The notes below the pieces were generated by a model. The model worked only from the letters and a program-made list of their open reading frames with translations. It was not told the DNA's origin and searched no databases. Shown here one piece after another: positions 1 through 8,539 of a stretch of 64,000 bases of DNA (positions within the stretch are counted from its first letter, which is position 1; each line of letters starts with the position of its first letter). Origin of the DNA: Sphingobacterium haloxyli (GTDB taxonomy: Bacteria; Bacteroidota; Bacteroidia; Sphingobacteriales; Sphingobacteriaceae); assembly GCF_002980525.1 (NCBI RefSeq), contig NZ_PVBQ01000004.1, forward strand, positions 248,001 to 312,000, read 5' to 3'. A program made the position numbers and the translations under genes.

Positions 1-69
1 TATGAAATTCTATATCACCGTCAGCCCGCAAACGCTGAAGTCAAAAAATTAGTAGCAAAATTAACGTAA
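1..69 (+). CDS. 3' end of an unidentified gene (partial)
   Basis: An open frame enters from the left edge and ends at a TAA that shares one base with the hemF start codon. Only 22 C-terminal residues are visible, starting Tyr-Glu-Ile-Leu-Tyr and ending Ala-Lys-Leu-Thr, which is too short to assign a family. The one-base overlap with hemF suggests co-transcription, so another haem-pathway gene is possible but is inference only. Confidence 0.6.
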   Translation, partial: YEILYHRQPANAEVKKLVAKLT

Positions 70-971
70 TGAGTTTAACAAAAGAGCAAATTGCAGAAAC
101 ATACAAAACAATTCAAGATGAAATCACATCGGGACTGGAGGCTTTAGACGGAGAATCTGCTTTTGCCGAGGAAGTATGGCAGCGTGAAGGAGGTGGTGGC
201 GGTCGTACCCGCATTATACAAAATGGCAATATATTAGAGAAAGGCGGTGTTAATTTTTCTGCTGTTCACGGTATATTGCCTGAGCCTATCAGAAAATCTT
301 TCAAGGTTGAAGAAGATGAGTTTTTCGCAACCGGTGTTTCTATTGTTATTCATCCTAATAATCCGTGGGTGCCTATTATTCACATGAATATCCGCTATTT
401 TGAATTGGGTGAGAATATTCGCTGGTTTGGGGGCGGAATTGACCTGACACCACACTATGTGATAGAAGAAGACGCACGTTTTTTTCATCATATGATGAAG
501 AATGTCTGCGACAGGCATCATCAATCTTTCTACCCGGAATTTAAGACATGGGCAGACAATTACTTCTATATCAAGCACCGACAGGAAACACGTGGCGTGG
601 GCGGCGTGTTTTATGACAAGCTGACGCCCGAAAAAACCGGTTTGACAGATGAGCAGCTTTTTAACTTCTCCTGCGATCTGGGACGGACGTTCGTGCCCAC
701 CTATACCGAATTGGTAAACCGGAATAGACATCAGAAATTTTCTCCGCAGGAGAAGGAGTGGCAACTGTTGCGTCGAGGCCGCTATGTGGAGTTTAACTTG
801 GTTTATGACGCAGGAACCCGCTTCGGACTCGAAACGAACGGTCGGATTGAATCCATATTAATGAGTTTACCAGCGCAGGCCAACTGGGCGTACGATTTTA
901 AACCCGAAGTTGGCTCTCAAGAGGAAAAAACATTGTCTTTGTTAAAAAAGGGGACAGACTGGGTAGTCTAA
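69..971 (+). CDS. hemF: Oxygen-dependent coproporphyrinogen III oxidase
   Basis: HemF converts coproporphyrinogen III to protoporphyrinogen IX by two oxygen-dependent decarboxylations in the cytoplasm. At 300 residues the protein has the normal family length. It carries the Gly-rich GGGGGRTR segment (residues 41-48), the GGGIDLTP motif (121-128), the family signature around KTWADNYFYIKHRQETRG (159-176) running into VGGVFYD, and the C-terminal GRYVEFNLVYDAGTRFGL block near 237-254. The ATG overlaps the stop of the preceding frame by one base. The M16 peptidase gene follows 16 bases after the stop, so the three may share a transcript. An aerobic or microaerobic lifestyle is implied, because anaerobes use HemN instead. 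No anomalies seen. Confidence 0.96.
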   Translation: MSLTKEQIAETYKTIQDEITSGLEALDGESAFAEEVWQREGGGGGRTRIIQNGNILEKGGVNFSAVHGILPEPIRKSFKVEEDEFFATGVSIVIHPNNPWVPIIHMNIRYFELGENIRWFGGGIDLTPHYVIEEDARFFHHMMKNVCDRHHQSFYPEFKTWADNYFYIKHRQETRGVGGVFYDKLTPEKTGLTDEQLFNFSCDLGRTFVPTYTELVNRNRHQKFSPQEKEWQLLRRGRYVEFNLVYDAGTRFGLETNGRIESILMSLPAQANWAYDFKPEVGSQEEKTLSLLKKGTDWVV

Positions 972-987
972 CCCATAATATTTTTTT

Positions 988-2241
988 ATGATTAATTATC
1001 AGCGTTTTACACTCGATAATGGCTTGCGTGTATTGGTGCATGAAGACCATACCACAGCGATGGCATGTGTAAATATATTATATGATGTTGGAGCACGAGA
1101 CGAATTTCCGGACAAAACCGGATTTGCTCATTTGTTTGAACATCTGATGTTCGGCGGTTCAGTCAACATTCCTAACTATGATACACCTCTGCAGGAAGTG
1201 GGAGGGGAAAATAACGCCTTCACGAGTAACGACATTACCAATTATTACATTACGCTTCCGTCTGCTAATTTGGAAACTGCATTTTGGTTGGAAAGTGATC
1301 GTATGTTGAGTTTGGCTTTTAGCGAACAGAGTTTGGAAGTGCAACGAAATGTCGTATGCGAGGAATTTAAACAGCGTTACCTCAACCAACCTTACGGCGA
1401 TGTGTGGTTACGCCTGCGTCCACTTGCCTACAAGGAACATCCGTATCGCTGGGCGACGATTGGTAAGGAACTTCGCCATATCGAAGAAGCAACGATGGAG
1501 GATGTAAAGGCGTTTTTCTTTAAGCATTATGCGCCGAATAATGCGGTTATGGTAGTCGCGGGCGATGTAACATTTGATCAGGTAAAACTGTTGGCAGAAA
1601 AATGGTTTGCTAATATCCCTGCACGCCCAAAACAGGAAAGAAAATTGCCTCGGGAACCGAAGCAATTAGCTCCGAGACGAGAGGAGGTGTATGCCGATGT
1701 CCCGGTGAATAGTATTTACATTGCTTTTCATGGACCAGGACGTATAGATCCCGACTATCCGGTAATGGATTTATTATCCGATATACTATCGCGTGGAAGC
1801 TCGTCCCGTATATATAGAGCATTGGTAAAAGATAAACCCTTATTTAGTGAGGTTAACGCCTATGTGTGCGGTTCTATCGATCCTAATCTGATTGTTATCG
1901 AGGGGAAACCGTTGCCTCATGTGGATATGGCAGAAGCGGAGAAATTGTTATGGAATCAGCTCTACATTTTAAAATCCGAAATGATGAAAGAGACAGAGCT
2001 GCAGAAAGTAAAAAATAAGATAGAATCAACGATGGTATTTGCAGAGCTTTCCATTTTGGATAGAGCGATGAATCTGGCTTTTTTTGAAGTACTTGGTGAT
2101 GCCGGCTTATATAACCAGGAAGTAGCTAAATACCTTGCTGTAACGCCGTCTGATATTCAACGGGTAGCACAAGAAATTTTTATGCCCGAAAATTCGTCAA
2201 CCCTCATTTATTATGCTAAAGAACAGGAACATGCTGAATAG
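988..2241 (+). CDS. M16 family zinc metallopeptidase, catalytic subunit
   Basis: This is an M16B (pitrilysin/processing-peptidase-like) protease of 417 residues. The inverted zinc motif HxxEH is present as H48-L-F-E51-H52, with a downstream acidic CEEF segment near residue 129 that fits the third zinc ligand. The C-terminal half has the usual second M16 fold. No signal peptide is visible, so the mature location is uncertain; in Bacteroidota such proteins are often periplasmic or membrane-associated. It is directly followed by a second M16 gene that lacks the zinc motif, the standard arrangement for a heterodimer of one active and one inactive subunit. The substrate is unknown. Confidence 0.9.
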   Translation: MINYQRFTLDNGLRVLVHEDHTTAMACVNILYDVGARDEFPDKTGFAHLFEHLMFGGSVNIPNYDTPLQEVGGENNAFTSNDITNYYITLPSANLETAFWLESDRMLSLAFSEQSLEVQRNVVCEEFKQRYLNQPYGDVWLRLRPLAYKEHPYRWATIGKELRHIEEATMEDVKAFFFKHYAPNNAVMVVAGDVTFDQVKLLAEKWFANIPARPKQERKLPREPKQLAPRREEVYADVPVNSIYIAFHGPGRIDPDYPVMDLLSDILSRGSSSRIYRALVKDKPLFSEVNAYVCGSIDPNLIVIEGKPLPHVDMAEAEKLLWNQLYILKSEMMKETELQKVKNKIESTMVFAELSILDRAMNLAFFEVLGDAGLYNQEVAKYLAVTPSDIQRVAQEIFMPENSSTLIYYAKEQEHAE

Positions 2242-3523
2242 AACCGTAGCGCCTTCACGTCATGACATACAAGATATTGCTTTTGTACAGCCTGATGAAG
2301 TTGTTTTTGACAACGGTCTAAGGGTTTTTATTTTTAGAGCACCGACACAAGAATTAATAAAGGCGGAGTTCATCTTTCAGAATATATTCGATGGCTCGGA
2401 GAATTCCCTTCTTCATACCTGTGCCAGTCACATGCTAAAAGAGGGCACGAAAACGCGGACGAGTACACAGATAGCCGAAGAAATAGATTTTTATGGTGCT
2501 TATCTCATGCCAGAATATTCCTTTGATCAGACATCATTAACGCTGTATTCGCTAAATAAGCATTTGAGCTCGGTTTTGCCTGTTGTACATGACATACTGA
2601 ATAATGCCACTTTTCCGGATGCAGAACTGGAAACCTATATCCGCAATAATAAGCAGACATTACAAATCTCACTGCAAAAAAATGAATATCTAGCACGTCG
2701 GTTGTTTTTCAAGAATTTGTTTGGAGAAAGTAGATATGGACGGATTCCGACGGAAGATGCTTATGATAGGTTGAACAGGGAAGATTTGATCGAGCTGTAT
2801 CGGAAGCAGGTGCATCCCCAAAACTGCACATTGATTTTATCGGGAAATATTACCGAGGATGTATTAACACAGGTACGAGAGCTTTTTGATATCCGGTGGC
2901 GAAATACCAGCGAAGCAAGTCGGATCGGATCTCCTATATTTCCGGATTTTACGCCGAAAACTGTAGTGGAAGAACGTGCGGATGCGCTTCAGTCGGCTAT
3001 TCGTCTAGGCATGCCTACAGTCAATAGAGTGCATCCGGACTTTCCGGCCGTACAGTTTGTTAATACACTTTTTGGAGGATATTTTGGTTCACGTTTGATG
3101 CGGAACATCCGGGAAGAGAAAGGGTTCACCTATAGTATCGGATCCGCGTTTGCGAGTTTACAGCATACAGGATTTTTTACCATCGCTACAGAAGTTGGCG
3201 TTGATAGTACTGGGGCGACGCTAGCAGAGATAGAAAAGGAATTTGATATTTTACGGAATACACAAGCTACCGAGCAGGAAATAGCCTTAGTGAAAAACTA
3301 TATCTTGGGTTCTATTTTAGGCACGATCGAATCGATCTTTTCGCATGCCGATAAGTTTAAAGCCGTGTATTTCTATGGGCTCGATTTATCCTATTATACA
3401 CGTTATAATGAAATCATCCGCAACATGACAGCTGCTGACGTGCAACGCATTGCTAATACGTATTTTGATTACAATAATTTATTAAAAATTGTTGTAGGGA
3501 AGTCTTCTAGCAACTTTTTTTAG
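2231..3523 (+). CDS. M16 family peptidase-like protein, non-catalytic partner
   Basis: This 430-residue M16-fold protein has no HxxEH; the matching region reads LLHTCASHMLKEG and keeps only scattered histidines. The C-terminal half has the typical GGYFGSRLMRNIREEKG segment found in the substrate-positioning subunit of M16B heterodimers. I prefer the ATG at 2231, which overlaps the upstream gene by 11 bases; an ATG at 2213 in the same frame would give a 28-base overlap and six extra residues. The tight overlap with the catalytic subunit suggests translational coupling. The last codons and stop lie inside the first hairpin of the intergenic element described at 3510-3829. Confidence 0.88.
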   Translation: MLNRTVAPSRHDIQDIAFVQPDEVVFDNGLRVFIFRAPTQELIKAEFIFQNIFDGSENSLLHTCASHMLKEGTKTRTSTQIAEEIDFYGAYLMPEYSFDQTSLTLYSLNKHLSSVLPVVHDILNNATFPDAELETYIRNNKQTLQISLQKNEYLARRLFFKNLFGESRYGRIPTEDAYDRLNREDLIELYRKQVHPQNCTLILSGNITEDVLTQVRELFDIRWRNTSEASRIGSPIFPDFTPKTVVEERADALQSAIRLGMPTVNRVHPDFPAVQFVNTLFGGYFGSRLMRNIREEKGFTYSIGSAFASLQHTGFFTIATEVGVDSTGATLAEIEKEFDILRNTQATEQEIALVKNYILGSILGTIESIFSHADKFKAVYFYGLDLSYYTRYNEIIRNMTAADVQRIANTYFDYNNLLKIVVGKSSSNFF

Positions 3524-3829
3524 AAAAAAGCTGCGCAAACCGAACGGAGTGAGTTCATGAACACCAAAATAAACACTAGTTCATAAAAATCGCCACTGAA
3601 AAATTTTGAATAATTGGATAATGCATTCATAATATCCCCACATATTTCAAAATTTTTGATGTGGCATTAAGAGGGTAATAGGGGATAATACAATTGCATG
3701 TACCCTCCTTAACACGAAAAGGTCACATCCGGAAATTTGACAACTGCACAAACTCATCCTTAGTACCATCCCTTCCTGTCAAATTTCCGAAGTGACGAGT
3801 TTTGCTCCACTTTTGCGGTCAAAAGTGGA
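3510..3829. repeat. Hairpin-rich intergenic element, locus 1
   Basis: The gap 3524-3860 holds no gene but is dense in inverted repeats. Hairpin I: 3510-3520 pairs with 3524-3534 (one mismatch, loop TAG, overlapping the upstream stop codon). Hairpin II: ATGAAC 3557-3562 with GTTCAT 3579-3584. Hairpin III-a: 3592-3609 with 3647-3664. A small stem: GAGGGTA 3671-3677 with TACCCTC 3701-3707. Hairpin III-b: 3722-3742 with 3777-3796, including a perfect 13-bp core at 3730-3742 and 3777-3789. A 10-bp perfect stem: 3806-3815 with 3820-3829. The segment 3515-3592 is about three-quarters identical to 7080-7154, and the III-b loop matches the loop at 7174-7205 on the opposite strand. The family is not one I recognise; a REP/BIME-like or non-autonomous mobile element, or a structured RNA, are possibilities. 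Confidence 0.75.
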
Positions 3830-3860
3830 AAAGCCAAGTCGCGGCTTGAGCGACAAAATG

Positions 3861-4502
3861 TTATTTCCTTTCTGTAATAACAGCTTTCCCTTCTTTACCC
3901 GGTGAGCCAGAGTAAACTTGTCCTTGTGGCATGCCACGAAGACCGGGAGCAGACATGGCTATACGTGAGTAAATCTGGTTTAGGTCGGAAACAGGATTGA
4001 TTGCTCGACCGCCGGCAGAGACATCGATGTATACGTAATTGACTTGTTTTTTATCTTCTGTCTGTGGCGTAATCCCACTGGGGTCGTATTCAAAATTCAC
4101 ATTTCCGCCGTCACCGTTTGGGTCTGTCTTCGTGCCGTTCATCGCATCCTGTCCACGGGCGATGACATACAACGAACCCAATTTTTTAAGGTTGATATCG
4201 ATATCGAAGTTCGAAGCATTGTTCCGTCCGCCGATACCGCTAATAAACGCACCTTTCCCTATCTCCGCGTGTTTTACAACGAGTTTGACGTCTTTTTTTC
4301 CATAAAACTGTAGCGACGATCGATCTTTCATGATCAGTGTATCGATATAGATGATTGCCGAGGAATCCCGGCTATTAAAGGTTTTCTTTTTCTTCCTGCC
4401 CAATTCTAGTCGACCAATATGTTCCTCTTGCGCATATCCTGTGGATAGGAAAGAAACGCCTACGAACAGGAATATTATACTTAATATGTGCGTTAACTTC
4501 AT
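3861..4502 (-). CDS. Secreted protein of unknown function
   Basis: This 213-residue protein starts with a classical signal peptide (residues 1-24, cleavage likely after GYA and before QEE), so it is exported to the periplasm or outer membrane. No lipobox and no transmembrane helix follow. The mature part is rich in Gly, Asn, Asp and short beta-type stretches; the C-terminus has Gly-rich turns (APGLRGMPQGQ, SGSPGKEGK). I do not recognise the family. It lies 60 bases downstream of lpxB in the same direction, so it may be the last gene of an lpxB transcript, and the hairpin element follows its 3' end. Confidence 0.75.
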   Translation of the reverse strand: MKLTHILSIIFLFVGVSFLSTGYAQEEHIGRLELGRKKKKTFNSRDSSAIIYIDTLIMKDRSSLQFYGKKDVKLVVKHAEIGKGAFISGIGGRNNASNFDIDINLKKLGSLYVIARGQDAMNGTKTDPNGDGGNVNFEYDPSGITPQTEDKKQVNYVYIDVSAGGRAINPVSDLNQIYSRIAMSAPGLRGMPQGQVYSGSPGKEGKAVITERK

Positions 4503-4562
4503 GACTGTTACTATTTATCTACGTTATATTAGAATAACAATAGGATAAATAGTTTAATTACG

Positions 4563-5675
4563 CTAACCAGCGGAATATTGAAGAATGAGTTTTGCTGTTT
4601 TTTCCGATGCTCCCGGAGAACCGAGTTTCTCTGCTAATACGTCATAATTTTCCATTACGCTCGCGCGGTGTTCTTTATTTGTGATCAGCTCACCAAGTTC
4701 GTCGGCAATCGTACGGGTATCGCATTCTTCCTGAATGAACTCCCGAATAGATAAAAATCCGTTAATCAAATTTACTAAAGAAATGAATTCAACTTTCACC
4801 AAGCGGCGAGCTAAAAATACCGTAAGTTTATTGGCTTTGTAGACGACGACCTGTGGCACTTTTAGGATGCCGGCTTCCAGAGTAGCGGTACCACTTGTCA
4901 CTACAGCGGCTTCCGCATGTTTGAGGAGATCATATGTTTGTTGGAACACGATTTTTATTGGTAACTCACCAGTATATTGCCGGTAGTAATCTACATCAAA
5001 ATTGGGTGCGCCCGCGATGACGAGCTGATGTGCCGGGAAGAGATAATATAAATCAACCATAATCGGCAACAGCTTTTCGATTTCCATTTTCCTGCTGCCC
5101 GGAAGCAGGGCAATAATAGGACGCTCGTTGAGCCCATTATCGTCTTTGAAAGTGGGATTGAATGTATATTGGCTGATCGCATCTAATAAAGGATTGCCAA
5201 CGTAATCGACAGTATAATTGTATTTTTTGTAAAAATCAACCTCAAAAGGAAGGATACAGAACATGTGGTCGACAACTTTTTTGATCTTATGTACCCGACT
5301 TTGATTCCATGCCCAGATTTTAGGGGAAATATAATAGCAAACACGAATACCACGCTTTTTAGCAAATTCTGCAATCTTGAGGTTAAATCCGGGAAAGTCT
5401 ACCAAAATTAAAGTGTCCGGATTTTCTTTAGTGATATCCTCTTTCACCAGTTTTAAATTCTTCTGGATTTTTCCGAGATTTTTGATCACCTCCACAAATC
5501 CCATGAACGCCATTTCAGATGTATGTATCAACGGTGTTTGTCCAGACGCCTCACGCATTTGACCTCCACCTACGATACGGAAACTGGCCTCTGTATCTTC
5601 TTTTTTTAACGCGTTGATCAGATTAGCGCCATGTAGATCTCCCGAAGTCTCGCCAGCAATAAGGTAATATTTCAT
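4563..5675 (-). CDS. lpxB: Lipid-A-disaccharide synthase
   Basis: LpxB (GT19) joins UDP-2,3-diacylglucosamine and lipid X to give the lipid A disaccharide at the cytoplasmic face of the inner membrane. The 370-residue protein opens with the diagnostic YYLIAGETSGDLHG segment, followed by IVGGGQM, the FMGFVEVIKNL motif near residue 53, a central LLPGSRKMEI stretch (about 193-202) and the nucleotide-binding TSGTATLEAG block (about 261-270). Length and order are standard. A promoter-like TTG-N20-TATCTTTG lies at 5704-5734, partly inside the upstream porin gene, giving lpxB its own start of transcription. Confidence 0.95.
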   Translation of the reverse strand: MKYYLIAGETSGDLHGANLINALKKEDTEASFRIVGGGQMREASGQTPLIHTSEMAFMGFVEVIKNLGKIQKNLKLVKEDITKENPDTLILVDFPGFNLKIAEFAKKRGIRVCYYISPKIWAWNQSRVHKIKKVVDHMFCILPFEVDFYKKYNYTVDYVGNPLLDAISQYTFNPTFKDDNGLNERPIIALLPGSRKMEIEKLLPIMVDLYYLFPAHQLVIAGAPNFDVDYYRQYTGELPIKIVFQQTYDLLKHAEAAVVTSGTATLEAGILKVPQVVVYKANKLTVFLARRLVKVEFISLVNLINGFLSIREFIQEECDTRTIADELGELITNKEHRASVMENYDVLAEKLGSPGASEKTAKLILQYSAG

Positions 5676-5703
5676 TCGTACACTGCGTTATATTTCACCA
5701 TAT

Positions 5704-5734
5704 CAAAGATACGTTATTTATATCCCCAATTCAA
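5704..5734 (-). promoter_or_regulatory. Promoter candidate for lpxB
   Basis: Read on the minus strand this is TTG (5734-5732), a 20-base spacer, then TATCTTTG (5711-5704), an exact match to the Bacteroidota -33/-7 pattern TTG-N19/21-TAnnTTTG. The lpxB ATG is 28 bases further on. The site overlaps the 3' end of the porin gene. Confidence 0.65.
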
Positions 5735-6941
5735 TTTGGAAAGTTCCACCCCATGAGTTCTTACTGTTATTATTTCCAAAATCTCCGTTTGGAACGGTAT
5801 AATTGGCGTTAAGTTGAAACTTCAGCCGGTGTGCTTTCACGTATTTCGTTAGTCCTAATTCAATCACGTCTAACTGATCCTCATAATTCCGTAACTGCTG
5901 ATGCGGTTTGATATAGGTATAACGGGTGGCTATTTCGTATCCCTTGTCGAGTAAATAGGAAGCTTGCTGATTCAGTCCCCATCCCTTTTGTGCGTAGGCT
6001 AATTCTTCTTCTGGACCGTCCACTTGGTTGAATTGGTCATCGACGATGTTGAACGGGTTATCGACATCACGCCGCATGTATTCTGCTTGATAAGCAAAGC
6101 CCTGATATTTAAAGATAGCGTCTGCAAACGAAGTTTTGAGCGTGAAAGGGTTTTTCACAAACCTGCCGAGCTGTCCGCCTTCCCTCGTCGTGCGATCGTT
6201 GTAACTATACCCCCCTCCAATGGAGAGTTTTGGCGTTTCCTCGCGCTCAATGTCTCCCTCCGAATAGTCACCATCGTTCGTGAAATTGCCTAAAGGTAAA
6301 AACTCTACGCGTCCGGTATAAGCTAGTCCGTCGTCGGTACCCAAAACTGGACGTCCTTCGCCGGTCGAGATCGCTGCTTTTGCGTTGATGGGCATGTTGC
6401 CTATTTTTTTGCTTAGGTTAAACGAAACCCCAAAATCGCGATCCAACGTGTAGTTACCGTTAACCAACGATCGGTCAGCAAACTGCAATTGACCGGAAGA
6501 ATTGACGCGCTGCCGATTACCAGGCAATTTATTCTGTCCAAAGGAAATATAAAAGTCGTCGCTAAAGTTATAGAAAACTACTGCGTCACGTACAATATTA
6601 GCAATGCCCGTATCATCAAAATCTTGATCGCCCCGGGTAAATGCCAATTGGATGGAGTAGGAAATCTTAGGAGTATAAATATAACCGTCCATACGTAGCC
6701 GTAGGCGACGGATGCGCGCATCGAACTTACCATTATCTTCGTTATCCAGTACATCACTATAACCGAGTCTGTTTTGCATACGAAATCTAAAATTTGTATA
6801 GAACAGGGAATCGTCGCTCATATATTGTATCCCTTTGAAATTTAAGATGGTGGCTCGATCGTCCCGTTCTTGAGCCTGACTTTGAAGGGAAAGTAAGAGG
6901 CAACCTACGGTCACCAGCAGTAATCCAATTTTGATATTCAT
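5718..6941 (-). CDS. Outer-membrane porin, OprO/OprP (phosphate-selective) type
   Basis: This is a predicted 407-residue outer-membrane beta-barrel. I chose the ATG at 6941 because it opens a clean signal peptide (MNIKIGLLLVTVGCLLLS, then QSQAQ, cleavage before ERDD) and because a TATCTTTG -7 element sits just upstream at 6986-6993; the frame extends to 7040 but that would bury the signal peptide. The barrel has many alternating strands, an N-terminal RFRMQNRLGY stretch, the RIRRLRLRMDG segment typical of the family, SFGQNKLPGNRQR, and a terminal aromatic/hydrophobic strand ending FQIELGI. The family name is known for phosphate or pyrophosphate uptake in Pseudomonas, but in Bacteroidota the substrate is usually unknown. 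Confidence 0.82.
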   Translation of the reverse strand: MNIKIGLLLVTVGCLLLSLQSQAQERDDRATILNFKGIQYMSDDSLFYTNFRFRMQNRLGYSDVLDNEDNGKFDARIRRLRLRMDGYIYTPKISYSIQLAFTRGDQDFDDTGIANIVRDAVVFYNFSDDFYISFGQNKLPGNRQRVNSSGQLQFADRSLVNGNYTLDRDFGVSFNLSKKIGNMPINAKAAISTGEGRPVLGTDDGLAYTGRVEFLPLGNFTNDGDYSEGDIEREETPKLSIGGGYSYNDRTTREGGQLGRFVKNPFTLKTSFADAIFKYQGFAYQAEYMRRDVDNPFNIVDDQFNQVDGPEEELAYAQKGWGLNQQASYLLDKGYEIATRYTYIKPHQQLRNYEDQLDVIELGLTKYVKAHRLKFQLNANYTVPNGDFGNNNSKNSWGGTFQIELGI

Positions 6942-6985
6942 GCGTATGGCTGTATAAAGTATTTCTATTACGTGTCGCAAAATGC

Positions 6986-6993
6986 CAAAGATA
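6986..6993 (-). promoter_or_regulatory. -7 element candidate for the porin gene
   Basis: Minus-strand TATCTTTG matches TAnnTTTG exactly, 44 bases upstream of the chosen porin start codon. No clear TTG is found at the usual spacing, so the call rests on the -7 box alone. Confidence 0.45.
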
Positions 6994-7074
6994 ATATTTC
7001 TTGGTTTTACTTTGCACTGTTTCCAGATACGAAATTTCATTTTAATTTTGGAAAGAAATAGGAATTTTCTATTT

Positions 7075-7226
7075 GCGTCTTTTTTAGAAAAAGACGCGCA
7101 AAACCGAGCAACGGGAGCTCATGAATGCTAAAATAAACATGAATTCATAAATCGTAGCTTCAAATGTTTTACATGGAGGATAGTACAAGAATGAGTTTAT
7201 GCAGTTGTAAAACATTTGGATGCGAC
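7075..7226. repeat. Hairpin-rich intergenic element, locus 2
   Basis: The 342-base gap between the porin start and dinB holds a second copy of the element at 3510-3829. Hairpin I is a perfect 10-bp stem, 7075-7084 with 7088-7097, loop TTAG-like. Hairpin II is ATGAAT 7121-7126 with ATTCAT 7143-7148; at locus 1 it is ATGAAC/GTTCAT, so both arms changed together. Hairpin III is a perfect 13-bp stem, 7161-7173 with 7206-7218, whose sequence differs from locus 1 although the 32-base loop (7174-7205) matches the reverse complement of the locus 1 loop 3743-3776 at roughly 24 of 29 aligned bases. The rest of the gap (to 7283) shows nothing clear. Confidence 0.75.
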
Positions 7227-7283
7227 CTTTACTGTTAAGGAAGGGGCAGTACAATTCTAGTACAGATAAGATAATTGGAGAAA

Positions 7284-8369
7284 ATGGTGAGCGAAAAGGC
7301 GCGAAAAATAATCCATATTGACATGGACGCATTTTATGCGTCGGTGGAGCAGCGTGATTTTCCAGAGCTGCGAGGCAAAGCGCTTGCAGTGGGCGGTTCG
7401 CCGGATGGTAGGGGAGTGGTGGCTACAGCGAGTTACGAAGCTCGGAAGTTTGGCGTACGCTCGGCGATGTCTTCCCGACAAGCTTTACAGCTTTGCCTGC
7501 ACTTACTATTTACTCGCCCTCGATTTGACGTCTATCGAGAAGTTTCGCATCAGATCCGGGCAATTTTTAAGCGGTATACTGATTTAATAGAGCCGCTTTC
7601 GCTGGACGAGGCTTATCTGGACGTGACAGAAGATAAACAGGGGATAGGGTCGGCTATTGAAATCGCGAAGGCGATCAAAGCTGCCATTCGTGATGAATTG
7701 GGGCTGACTGCGTCGGCAGGAGTGTCTACCAACAAGTTTATCGCCAAAATTGCATCGGATTATCAAAAACCGGATGGATTGACATTTATCGGACCTTCCA
7801 AAATTGTTCCTTTTTTAGAACAGCTTCCCATAGATAAGTTTTTTGGCGTTGGTAAGGTAACGGCTCAAAAAATGAAAAGTATGGGAATACATACGGGAAA
7901 GGAATTGAAGGAGTTTACGGAGAATGAGTTGATTCGGCGATTCGGAAAATCAGGTAAATTTTTCTACCACATGGTTCGCGGAGAGGATAACAGACCTGTA
8001 AAACCCAATCGCATCGTCAAATCAATTGGTATAGAAGATACGTTTGAAACAGATCTCAAAGAGGAACAGGAAATGCTTAAGGAGCTGAGGGTGCTGTGTG
8101 AGAAGCTAGAAAAAAGATTAGAAGGGAAGGCAAAACAGGGACGGACGGTTACTCTAAAAATAAAGTTTGCAAACTTTACGCAGATAACAAGAAGTAAAAC
8201 AAGTGTGTTCTACTTGAATACCGCGGAGGATATTTTCCAGCAGATAACCGACCTCTTCAGCAAGGCGAACATGAAAGATAAACGGGTAAGGCTCCTGGGG
8301 GTAACGATCTCTAATTTTTACGATACTGAGCTGGAGAAGCTAAATAACCCACAACTGAGATTGTTCTGA
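7284..8369 (+). CDS. dinB: DNA polymerase IV (Y-family translesion polymerase)
   Basis: A 361-residue Y-family polymerase that bypasses damaged bases with low fidelity. Catalytic acids are D13 (HIDMDAFYAS, with the steric-gate aromatic at 17/18) and D108-E109 (SLDEAYLDV). The thumb helix-hairpin-helix has LPIDKFFGVGKVT, and the little-finger domain ends in the pentapeptide QLRLF at the extreme C-terminus, a good beta-clamp-binding motif. A TTG at 7275 is also in frame, but the ATG at 7284 fits the family N-terminus better. The hairpin element lies directly upstream. No LexA-type box was recognised. Confidence 0.95.
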   Translation: MVSEKARKIIHIDMDAFYASVEQRDFPELRGKALAVGGSPDGRGVVATASYEARKFGVRSAMSSRQALQLCLHLLFTRPRFDVYREVSHQIRAIFKRYTDLIEPLSLDEAYLDVTEDKQGIGSAIEIAKAIKAAIRDELGLTASAGVSTNKFIAKIASDYQKPDGLTFIGPSKIVPFLEQLPIDKFFGVGKVTAQKMKSMGIHTGKELKEFTENELIRRFGKSGKFFYHMVRGEDNRPVKPNRIVKSIGIEDTFETDLKEEQEMLKELRVLCEKLEKRLEGKAKQGRTVTLKIKFANFTQITRSKTSVFYLNTAEDIFQQITDLFSKANMKDKRVRLLGVTISNFYDTELEKLNNPQLRLF

Positions 8370-8456
8370 TATAGCGGCTTCGGGATGTGTTCTGCTGTAG
8401 TTGTGTTTTTCCAGAGTTAGGGGCAAGTACGCGCAACGAGAAGGAAGTAGTTACGA

Positions 8457-8483
8457 ATGTAGTAGTTTGGCTACATGTTTTTT
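8457..8483 (+). terminator. Possible terminator downstream of dinB
   Basis: ATGTAG (8457-8462) pairs with CTACAT (8471-8476) across an 8-base loop and is followed by G and six T residues. The stem is only 6 bp, so this is a weak intrinsic terminator candidate 88 bases after the dinB stop. Confidence 0.4.
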
Positions 8484-8539
8484 ACTTCACTTGAATCCAT
8501 ACCTGAGTATCCGGCGATATTATCTAAATTCGCTTCACG

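Noticed and set aside
234..764. 176-codon open frame antisense to hemF
   Set aside because: The plus strand is clearly hemF; the antisense product has no recognisable features.
3806..3829. Perfect 10-bp hairpin as terminator for the 3861-4502 gene
   Set aside because: No T-run follows on the minus strand, so it is listed as part of the hairpin element instead.
8425..8476. Possible third, decayed copy of the hairpin element (ACGCGCAAC, then ATGTAG/CTACAT)
   Set aside because: Only a short ACGCGCAA match and a stem with an 8-base loop; the conserved loop of hairpin III is absent, so similarity may be chance. Kept only as a weak terminator.
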